Shown piece by piece: positions 1 to 4,968 of a stretch of DNA of 5,507 nt. Origin of the DNA: Opitutaceae bacterium (GTDB lineage Bacteria; Verrucomicrobiota; Verrucomicrobiae; Opitutales; Opitutaceae). Made by a program: the position numbers and the translations under genes. Within the stretch, counting starts at the first letter, position 1. Each line of letters begins with the position of its first letter. A model generated the notes under the pieces. It did not search any database, was not told where the DNA came from, and was given only the letters and a program-made list of their open reading frames with translations. The stretch lies in contig JAISAX010000320.1 of assembly GCA_031266495.1 (NCBI GenBank), positions 1-5,507 of the forward strand, given 5' to 3'.

Positions 1-193
1 TCACTATCTGTTCCACACTCGGCGTGTCCTGGCGCCCAAACTGACTTCCTTCACTCCCTTTCAATATATCAACTGCTACTATCTGCAATAGCTCGGAATG
101 CTTCTCCAATATGGTGTCACATAAACCAAATTCGGGATTACTTGCCCAGTCGCTCCTCTCGAACTTCAACCTTAATGGCTCAAATAGCTTCAT
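1..193 (-). CDS. IS transposase, N-terminal fragment (runs off left edge)
   Basis: Reading the minus strand from ATG at 193-191 gives 64 open codons up to the window edge. The protein begins MKLFEPLRLKFERSDWASNP, continues with an EFGLCDTILEKHSELLQIV segment and ends ...GRQDTPSVEQIV. The phrases DWASNPEFGL and DTPSVEQIV are, from memory, typical of the N-terminal region of DDE transposases in one IS group (I lean to an ISNCY-type assignment, but the family is not certain). The catalytic DDE residues would lie outside the window. The frame is open further upstream, with TTG at 199 and GTG at 217 as alternative starts (GTG would add the residues VGEIVLLF); no clear Shine-Dalgarno decides between them. 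Base composition is clearly more AT-rich than dsbD, as expected for a recently acquired element. It is partial only because the window ends. Confidence 0.8.
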   Translation of the reverse strand, partial: MKLFEPLRLKFERSDWASNPEFGLCDTILEKHSELLQIVAVDILKGSEGSQFGRQDTPSVEQIV

Positions 194-270
194 AAACAAT
201 AAAACTATTTCGCCCACTGAATTAATGTAAAGACTTTTTTGAAAAGAAATTACACTTTATGGACAGACTC
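1..270 (-). mobile_element. Insertion sequence, one terminus
   Basis: The transposase start at 193 is preceded (minus strand) by about 77 bases of AT-rich leader, which reaches GAGTCTGTCCATAAAGTGTA at 270-251. That string resembles the terminal inverted repeat of many bacterial insertion sequences, so I place the outer IS end at or near 270. The partner end and target-site duplication are outside the window, so the boundary is an inference accurate to a few bases. The adjoining bases read CTAG (269-272), so a short target duplication could overlap the boundary. The IS lies between the window edge and a small possible gene at 274-396. Confidence 0.55.
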
Positions 271-273
271 TAG

Positions 274-396
274 TTAAGCCACCTCCTCGTTGAAAACCAG
301 TGACTTGCTAAATACATGAAAAACGTAAAATCCATCCACCTTTTGAAAGGGAAAATCTCTCTGAAACTCAGACCGACATCGGATTACTTCATGCAT
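274..396 (-). CDS. Possible small protein, 40 aa, function unknown
   Basis: On the minus strand ATG at 396-394 opens a 40-codon frame ending TAA at 276-274. The protein begins MHEVIRCRSEFQRDFPFQKV and ends SKSLVFNEEVA; it has no signal peptide or membrane segment and is rich in Phe. The main support is the initiation site: GAGGTGA, a perfect match to the core anti-Shine-Dalgarno complement, sits about 6 bases before the ATG, and an in-frame TGA lies just upstream. Neither dsbD nor the araC-type gene has such a site. The stop is 4 bases from the inferred IS end, so this may be a complete tiny gene, a gene cut off by the IS insertion, or part of a dispersed repeat that happens to be open. I do not recognise a family. 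It is divergent from dsbD, with 128 bases between the two starts. Confidence 0.4.
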   Translation of the reverse strand: MHEVIRCRSEFQRDFPFQKVDGFYVFHVFSKSLVFNEEVA

Positions 397-524
397 TGGA
401 AATCACCTCTCGAAACAACGGCCAACCCCCTTATCTAAGCGCCATTCAGGTTTGACCCCATCGGATTGGCCCCCCGCATCACCCGCGTTTGCATCGTGTC
501 CGCAACTGGCTACCGTGCGCGCAA
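397..524. other. Divergent intergenic region upstream of dsbD
   Basis: This gap separates the small minus-strand frame from dsbD. I see no convincing -35/-10 pair for dsbD; TTATCT at 431 is the only -10-like string and has no good -35 partner. A weak pair further upstream (TTGCTA at 305 and TAAAAT at 326, spacing 15) falls within the small frame. There is no Shine-Dalgarno in front of either possible dsbD start (TTG 489 or ATG 525). The string CATCGGATT occurs at 377 and 459, which may be chance. Confidence 0.3.
403..411 (-). promoter_or_regulatory. Strong Shine-Dalgarno for the 40-aa reading frame
   Basis: The minus strand reads GAGAGGTGA here, followed by TTTCCA and the ATG at 396. The seven bases GAGGTGA pair fully with the 3' end of typical bacterial 16S rRNA, at a normal spacing. 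It is the best ribosome-binding site in the window and the chief reason for proposing the small gene. Confidence 0.45.
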
Positions 525-2819
525 ATGTCGTCTTGCCTGTTCCGCCCGTCGTGTCCGCTTCGCCCGCGCCGTCCGTTTTCCGGTTTCGCCCTCGCGTTTG
601 CCGCCGTCATTGCCCTGGCCGCCGCGCTTCCGTCGGCGCAGGCCCAGGTCAAGGCCGGCCTCGTGGCCGCCGACGCCTCGATCCGGCCGGGCGAACCGTT
701 CACGGTCGCGCTCCGGCTCGAGCACGAGGAACACTGGCACACCTACTGGATCAACCCCGGCATCGGTTACCCGACTTCCCTCGAATGGGAACTGCCGCCC
801 GGCTGGAAAGCCGGCGATATCCGCTGGCCCACGCCGCAACTCATCCGCACCACCGCTGGCGACATCACGGGCAACGGCTACGAGGGCGTCGCCTACCTGC
901 CGGTCACACTCACCCCGCCCGCCGACCTGAAGCCGGGAGACTCCGCCACGCTTCGCGTCAAGGCCGGCTGGCTGATGTGCGCCGATGTCTGCAAACCGGG
1001 CGAGGCCACGCTCGAACTCGTCCGCCCCGTCCGCGCCGAGGCGCCTGCGCCCGATCCGGACTACGGCGAAGCGGTCAGGGCGACCGTCGCCGGCCTGCCG
1101 CGGGCGTTGCCCGAAGGCTGGAGCGTGGCGGCCACGCGTGTCGGCAACACCGTGGCGCTGCGCCTCTCCGTCATCGCCGACGCTACCACCGCCACCACCA
1201 CTACCACTACCACTACCACTACCACCACCGCCACCACTACCGCCACCGACGACGCCGCCAGCCCGTGGCCGTCATCCGACGGACTCTGGTTTTTCCCGGA
1301 CGACAGTTTTATCGCCTACGAGGAACCGCAGCCTGCCACCGCCGGTGCTGCTGCCGCCGCCGCCGCCGGTTCCGGCAGTGCAGACGGTAAACACAAACGC
1401 GAATGGACGCTCGCTCTCAAGGTCTCTCCCGCCGCCGAACCCGGCACCGGCGAGCGGCTCAAGGGCGTGCTCCGCATCACCGGGGCGGACGGAGCGGTGG
1501 CGGGTTTCCTTGTCAATGTGCCGGTTGAAACGCCCCCGGCGGGTGTCGCCGGTTCCGGTGGCGGTCTGGAAATCGTCGGCAGCGGTGGTGTCACCACGAC
1601 TGCGGTGCCGACCTTCGGCGCGCAACTCGCGCTCGGGTTTCTCGGCGGACTCGTCCTCAACCTCATGCCGTGCGTGTTTCCCGTGCTCGGCATAAAAATC
1701 CTCGGCTTTGTCAACCAGGCCGGCTCCGACCGTCGCAAGGTTGTGCTGCACGGGTTGACCTTCACGGCAGGCGTGCTCGTGTCGTTCCAGGCGCTGGCCG
1801 CGGTGCTGGCGGTGCTGCGTTCGGGCGGACAGCAACTCGGCTGGGGTTTTCAACTACAATCGCCGGTGTTCATTTTCGTGATGGCGGTGGTGTTGCTCGT
1901 CTTCGCGCTCAGCCTGAGCGGCGTGTTCGAATTCGGCCTTTCGGCGACAGGGGTGGGCGCGCGCCTGCAATCGCGGGGCGGCGCCGCCGGGTCGTTCTTC
2001 ACCGGCCTGCTCGCCACGGTCGTGGCCACGCCGTGCGCCGCGCCGTTTCTCGCGCCCGCGCTCGGCGCCGCCCTGGCCCTGCCGACGGGGCTGTCGTTTT
2101 TGTTGTTCACCGCCATCGCGCTCGGGTTGTCCGCGCCGTACCTGCTGCTTTCGGCGTTTCCCGAAACAATAAAACTCATGCCGCGGCCGGGCGCGTGGAT
2201 GGAGACGTTTAAACAGATGATGGCATTTCCCCTCTACGCGACGGTCGGCGGTCTCGTCTGGGTGCTGGCCGGGCAGGTGCATGACCAGGCGTTGCTGATG
2301 GCGATTTTCGGACTCACCACCGTGGCGCTGGCGGTGTGGTTTTACGGTCGATACACGGCGCCCGGCGCACCTTCCCGGCGCATGCGGATCGGCATTGCCG
2401 GCGGCGTGCTCCTGCTCGCGGCCGGCACCGCGCTCGGCTGGCCGCGCCCGGCCGCACCGACCGATATCGTCTGGGAAGAGTGGAGCCCTGAACGCGTGGC
2501 CGAGTTGCAAAAGGAAGGTCGCCCGATCTACGTGGATTTCACCGCGCGCTGGTGTTTTACGTGCCAGACCAACAAAAAACTCGTTTTCGGCTCCGGCGAG
2601 GTGCTGCGCGTTTTCCGCGACAAAAACATCGCCACGCTGCGCGCGGACTGGACCAACCAGGACCAGCGCATCACCGAAGAACTCGCGCGCTGGAACCGCG
2701 CGACCGTGCCGTTCAACCTTGTGTATCTGCCCGGCCATGACGCGCCGCAGCCGCTGCCCGAGTTGCTCACGCCGGACATCGTCCTGAAGGCCGTCGGAGC
2801 GAAACCAAAGGGGTCTTGA
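525..2819 (+). CDS. dsbD: Thiol:disulfide interchange protein DsbD
   Basis: This inner-membrane reductase passes electrons from cytoplasmic thioredoxin to periplasmic disulfide isomerases and cytochrome c maturation proteins. I chose ATG 525 (764 aa) because it leads directly into a signal peptide (Arg-rich start, hydrophobic ALAFAAVIALAAAL, cleavage near AQA|Q at 40/41). TTG 489 would add 12 residues; an in-frame stop lies at 453. The periplasmic domain covers about 41-350 and has a CADVC pair (C152, C156), matching the ScsB/DsbD N-terminal type. Eight membrane helices span about 366-633, with the paired core cysteines in NLMPC (C383) and ATPC (C504). The C-terminal thioredoxin domain (about 640-764) has WCFTC (C677, C680) and a cis-proline motif TVPF. 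All six expected cysteines are present, so it should work. It is longer than E. coli DsbD (565 aa), partly because of low-complexity Thr and Ala tracts at 221-241 and 275-281. No Shine-Dalgarno is visible. It appears monocistronic. Confidence 0.95.
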   Translation: MSSCLFRPSCPLRPRRPFSGFALAFAAVIALAAALPSAQAQVKAGLVAADASIRPGEPFTVALRLEHEEHWHTYWINPGIGYPTSLEWELPPGWKAGDIRWPTPQLIRTTAGDITGNGYEGVAYLPVTLTPPADLKPGDSATLRVKAGWLMCADVCKPGEATLELVRPVRAEAPAPDPDYGEAVRATVAGLPRALPEGWSVAATRVGNTVALRLSVIADATTATTTTTTTTTTTTATTTATDDAASPWPSSDGLWFFPDDSFIAYEEPQPATAGAAAAAAAGSGSADGKHKREWTLALKVSPAAEPGTGERLKGVLRITGADGAVAGFLVNVPVETPPAGVAGSGGGLEIVGSGGVTTTAVPTFGAQLALGFLGGLVLNLMPCVFPVLGIKILGFVNQAGSDRRKVVLHGLTFTAGVLVSFQALAAVLAVLRSGGQQLGWGFQLQSPVFIFVMAVVLLVFALSLSGVFEFGLSATGVGARLQSRGGAAGSFFTGLLATVVATPCAAPFLAPALGAALALPTGLSFLLFTAIALGLSAPYLLLSAFPETIKLMPRPGAWMETFKQMMAFPLYATVGGLVWVLAGQVHDQALLMAIFGLTTVALAVWFYGRYTAPGAPSRRMRIGIAGGVLLLAAGTALGWPRPAAPTDIVWEEWSPERVAELQKEGRPIYVDFTARWCFTCQTNKKLVFGSGEVLRVFRDKNIATLRADWTNQDQRITEELARWNRATVPFNLVYLPGHDAPQPLPELLTPDIVLKAVGAKPKGS
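1185..1247 (+). repeat. ACC/ACT microsatellite coding polythreonine within dsbD
   Basis: Twenty-one consecutive codons here are only ACC, ACT or GCC. They include four exact copies of the hexamer ACCACT at 1197-1220 and an uninterrupted run of twelve threonines (1194-1229). All units are multiples of three, so slippage would change length without breaking the frame. The tract lies in the periplasmic domain of DsbD, after the CADVC pair and before a segment reading LWFFPDDSFIAYEE, most likely as a flexible linker or exposed loop. Confidence 0.9.
1347..1367 (+). repeat. GCN run coding seven alanines within dsbD
   Basis: Codons GCT GCT followed by five GCC encode seven alanines, flanked by Gly, Ser and Pro residues. 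With the threonine tract about 100 bases upstream, this makes the middle of the periplasmic domain low in complexity. Confidence 0.85.
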
Positions 2820-2957
2820 TTTATGGCGTATTGACGGAATGATTACACAGAGGCCGCGGAGCGACGAAGCCGCAACCAAAGCAGAGGAACCAACCGCGAA
2901 TGGACGCGAATGAACGCGAATAAAAAAAGGTTCATCGACGTTTTCAACGGGAACAAC

Positions 2958-2975
2958 GGGAGAGGGGGGGGAGGG
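2958..2975 (+). other. Candidate G-quadruplex motif
   Basis: The plus strand has four runs of at least three guanines with loops of three, two and one bases (GGG AGA GGG GG GGG A GGG), including an unbroken run of eight G. This fits the standard G-quadruplex pattern. It lies in the left arm of element A, where the right arm keeps only weak similarity. Confidence 0.45.
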
Positions 2976-2992
2976 AGAATGCGAAGGAGTGT

Positions 2993-3160
2993 GGCGCGGG
3001 AGCGCCTGGGACCGCCGGCATCTTGCCGGCACGCAGTGGAGTGGCATCGGCTGGAGTGACTGCATCGGCTGGAGTGACATGACAGGAACGGCAGGCAGCC
3101 CCAGGCAGCCACTCCGCCGGGGGCCGGCAAGATGCCGGCGGTCCCAGGCGCTCCCGCGCC
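2993..3160. repeat. Nested perfect 38-bp inverted repeat with GCCGGC hairpins
   Basis: The arms at 2993-3030 and 3123-3160 are exact reverse complements over 38 bases. Each arm folds on itself as well: GGCGC-GGGA-GCGCC and GCCGGC-ATCTT-GCCGGC in the left arm, with complements in the right. A further 8-bp pairing, GGAGTGGC (3038-3045) with GCCACTCC (3108-3115), extends the stem into the 92-base loop. The core GGACCGCCGGCATCTTGCCGGC is, from memory, a very common extragenic palindrome in Opitutaceae-like genomes. It resembles a pair of REP-type units in head-to-head arrangement. Confidence 0.85.
3044..3078 (+). repeat. Tandem duplication, 17-bp unit with period 18
   Basis: GCATCGGCTGGAGTGAC occurs at 3044-3060 and again, without mismatch, at 3062-3078. 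The copies lie in the loop between the perfect 38-bp arms. Only two copies are present, so this is a recent local duplication rather than an array. Confidence 0.85.
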
Positions 3161-3345
3161 GATGGCCAATACCATCCCTCCTCTGTTTCCTCCGAAAACA
3201 TCGATGAACCTGATAAAGCAATGACTTCGCAGGCATTGCGGTCATTCGCGTTCATTCGCGGTTGGTTCGTCTGCTTTGGTTGCGGCTCCGCCGCTCCGTG
3301 CTCTCTGCGCCTCCTCTGTGCGCTCTGTGTAACCTCGGCGCGTAA

Positions 3346-3390
3346 CCCCTGTCGCGAAACGCATTGCCAGACAGGGGAAATTAATATGAT
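3346..3390 (+). promoter_or_regulatory. 8-bp palindrome and weak promoter candidate upstream of the araC-type gene
   Basis: CCCCTGTC (3346-3353) and GACAGGGG (3370-3377) are perfect reverse complements separated by 16 bases, a possible operator or RNA hairpin. A -35-like TTGCCA (3364-3369) lies in the loop and a -10-like TATGAT (3385-3390) follows at a spacing of 15, shorter than the optimal 17. Transcription from it would give a leader of about 70 bases before ATG 3468. There is no T-run after the hairpin, so an intrinsic terminator is unlikely. AraC proteins usually bind direct half-sites, so autoregulation through this palindrome is only a guess. Confidence 0.3.
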
Positions 3391-3467
3391 TTGCCCTCCT
3401 GTTTGCTGTGGGGAACAAGAAGACAACAAAAAAGCTCCCTTCCGTTATTCCATAGTCCGATCAATCG

Positions 3468-4724
3468 ATGAAAATACTGGTCAGTTCGGATTTCTCAGAA
3501 AAAGCCGCCGCGATTTTTCGGGAGGATGGACATGACGTGACCGTCATGCGCGGCCCCGGCGGTTTTGGCGGTTCTGGCGGAAAAACCCCGGCCATGCCGC
3601 CGCCCGATGCCTCGCGTTTGCTGGTCGCCCGGGCCGAACTCCTTCCGGAACTGTCACGCATGGACTGTGGCGATCTCGGCATCCTCCTGCTCGATGACAA
3701 GGCGGCTTCACTCGCGGGATTGCAAAACCTGGTGCTGCCCATCCTCCACAACTGGCAGCAAAAACAGCTCAACAAGGTTTTTACCCTGATCTCGGGCGAT
3801 ACACGGCGGCGCATCAATTATCTCTCTTACGAACAAGGCCGCGAAGTGGCGCGAGTGGTTGTGCCGGCCGATTGCTCCGAACACTTCCTGCACGCAGGTT
3901 CCGACAGTCATGACGAACTGAGGGCGTTTGGCATCAAGCTGGCCGGGATCAGTCACGTGTCTCCCCATTACGAAGTGCGCCGTATCCGGTACGATTTCCA
4001 TGTCTTTGCCCTGGTCGAATCCGGGGCGCTGGAAATATCCGGTCCGACGATCCGGGGCACCGTGAAACCCGGAGACATGCTCGTGATCCCGGCGGGCACG
4101 CAATGTTGCTATCGTAGTCTGAAGAAAACTACATTTTTGTGGTTTCACCTGATTCCCGAGATGTTTCCGGACATCTGTGCCTCCTCCGGGACGGGAGGCG
4201 ATCACGGAGGCGGTCACCATGTCGCCAGGATGCTCAGGCAGGATGTCCTGATGACCTACGCGCGCCACTACCGGGAGGAAGCCGCCAGCATTTATGCCGA
4301 TTCCGGCGAGGCCCTGCTGCCGTTGGCGACGTTGATCTGGCAAATCCTCCGGCGTCAGTTGACGGACATGGGCATCTCCGACAGCGAGCATGACGACCGG
4401 CATACGCTCCAGCGGGCGATGTCCCTGCTTCGTGACAACACGACACCGTTCCGGAGCGTCCACGATCTTGCCCGGGCCGTGGGCTGTTCCGATTCCCGGT
4501 TCCACCGGTTGACCCGCAGGATACTCCAGAAAACTCCGTATCAGATAGTCCTGGACGTACGGATGCAGCGCGCCTGCGATCTGCTTGCCCATACCCCTTT
4601 CAAGCTGGAGCAAATCGCAATGGCCACCGGTTATGCGGATGCGTTTTCCTTTTCCAGCGCCTTCAAGCGCCACACGGGGAAAAGTCCGAGCGATTATCGG
4701 GAAGCGCAGCGTTTTCCCGCCTGA
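3468..4724 (+). CDS. AraC/XylS-family transcriptional regulator with cupin-like sensor domain
   Basis: This is a 418-residue cytoplasmic DNA-binding regulator, longer than the roughly 280-300 residues usual for AraC proteins. The C-terminal domain (about 325-413) carries the two AraC helix-turn-helix motifs: DLARAVGCSDSRFHRLTRRI (333-352) and, after the linker helix, IAMATGYADAFSFSSAFKRH (383-402) followed by TGKSPSDYR. Residues about 140-225 look like the cupin sensor fold, with GALEISG and KPGDMLVIPAGT. The first 110 residues are unusual: MKILVSSDFSEKAAAIFREDGHDV resembles the start of an alpha/beta domain, then comes a Gly-rich stretch (29-38). The ligand is unknown; many relatives sense sugars, which I cannot confirm here. 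ATG 3468 is preceded by an in-frame stop at 3453 and lacks a Shine-Dalgarno. No neighbouring enzyme or transporter gene suggests a target. Intergenic repeats lie on both sides, so it is probably transcribed alone. Confidence 0.9.
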   Translation: MKILVSSDFSEKAAAIFREDGHDVTVMRGPGGFGGSGGKTPAMPPPDASRLLVARAELLPELSRMDCGDLGILLLDDKAASLAGLQNLVLPILHNWQQKQLNKVFTLISGDTRRRINYLSYEQGREVARVVVPADCSEHFLHAGSDSHDELRAFGIKLAGISHVSPHYEVRRIRYDFHVFALVESGALEISGPTIRGTVKPGDMLVIPAGTQCCYRSLKKTTFLWFHLIPEMFPDICASSGTGGDHGGGHHVARMLRQDVLMTYARHYREEAASIYADSGEALLPLATLIWQILRRQLTDMGISDSEHDDRHTLQRAMSLLRDNTTPFRSVHDLARAVGCSDSRFHRLTRRILQKTPYQIVLDVRMQRACDLLAHTPFKLEQIAMATGYADAFSFSSAFKRHTGKSPSDYREAQRFPA

Positions 4725-4765
4725 TCCTCACTCCGGACCCGCGCACAAATAACGTACTCAATTTT

Positions 4766-4931
4766 GACACAGAGGACACAGAGCTCGGACACAGAGGTCA
4801 CAGAGGTGTTGCTTGGTGAAGCAGAGGTTCATCTGTTTTCGTTACAGATTGGTTTTTAATAAAACATGAAGAATGCAAAGAGACCTGAAAAGTCGTTTGG
4901 TCCTCTGTGAACTCTGTGCCTTCTCTGAGCT
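4766..4931. repeat. CACAGAG inverted-repeat element (intergenic element B)
   Basis: The left end holds four CACAGAG(G) units at 4768, 4777, 4790 and 4799 (steps of 9, 13 and 9). The right end carries the complementary CCTCTGTG at 4902 and CTCTGTG at 4912, then a degenerate CTCTGAG. The arms pair over roughly 20 bases with few mismatches, around a central stretch of about 95 AT-richer bases. The same motif forms the termini of element A upstream of the regulator gene. It lies between the convergent regulator gene and winged-helix gene and codes for nothing I can support. Confidence 0.75.
4831..4857 (+). terminator. Weak hairpin plus T-run after the araC-type gene
   Basis: ATCTGT (4831-4836) pairs with ACAGAT (4844-4849) over a seven-base loop, and a run of five T follows at 4853-4857. 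The stem is short and AT-rich and lies about 107 bases beyond the stop codon, so it would be a weak intrinsic terminator at best. It sits in the centre of element B. Confidence 0.25.
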
Positions 4932-4968
4932 ACAATGCAGGCAGAAGGACCAACAAGTTGGAGCAAGT

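Larger units (their letters stand above)
2843..3332. repeat. 490-bp imperfect inverted repeat (intergenic element A)
   Basis: The ends are TTACACAGAG (2843-2852) and its exact complement CTCTGTGTAA (3323-3332). Moving inward, 2868-2913 pairs with 3242-3287 at 44 of 46 positions, 2929-2945 pairs with 3194-3210 at 16 of 17, and 2993-3030 pairs with 3123-3160 perfectly. The right arm holds an extra stretch of about 20 bases near its end with additional CACAGAG-type units, and the arms differ in spacers between paired blocks. Arm segments contain motifs that I recall as dispersed extragenic repeats in Verrucomicrobiota and related phyla. No target-site duplication is visible and no credible protein is coded inside. 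It fills most of the gap between dsbD and the araC-type gene; a transcript through it would fold into a long hairpin that could end or protect dsbD mRNA. Confidence 0.85.

Noticed and set aside
452..1390. 312-codon plus-strand frame overlapping the start of dsbD
   Set aside because: It is an Arg/His-rich shadow of dsbD; the Thr repeat becomes a His/Tyr run in this frame. It has no signal peptide or domain.
2989..3207. 72-codon plus-strand frame inside the repeat core
   Set aside because: It is made of repeat sequence, including the tandem 18-bp duplication, with no protein-like features beyond that.
1854..3245. 463-codon open frame on the minus strand
   Set aside because: It is antisense to the membrane and thioredoxin domains of a clear dsbD and continues through the inverted repeat. 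Its protein is Arg/His-rich with no recognisable domain, as expected for a shadow frame in GC-rich DNA.
3221..3535. 104-codon plus-strand frame running into the araC-type gene
   Set aside because: Most of it translates the right arm of the inverted repeat (the SFAFIRGWFV and RLLCALC type of text that repeat DNA gives in many genomes) and it overlaps the regulator in another frame.
3708..4673. 321-codon open frame on the minus strand
   Set aside because: It is fully antisense to the AraC-type gene and has no recognisable motifs; the plus-strand frame has two clear helix-turn-helix motifs.
4766..4809. Possible CRISPR-like array of CACAGAG units
   Set aside because: The units are only 7-8 bases with 1-5 base gaps and there are no spacers of uniform length, so it is an interspersed repeat, not CRISPR.
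4950..4961. Short hairpin CCAAC-AA-GTTGG after the winged-helix gene
   Set aside because: The stem is five bases with a two-base loop and no T-run on the minus strand, so it is too weak to call a terminator.
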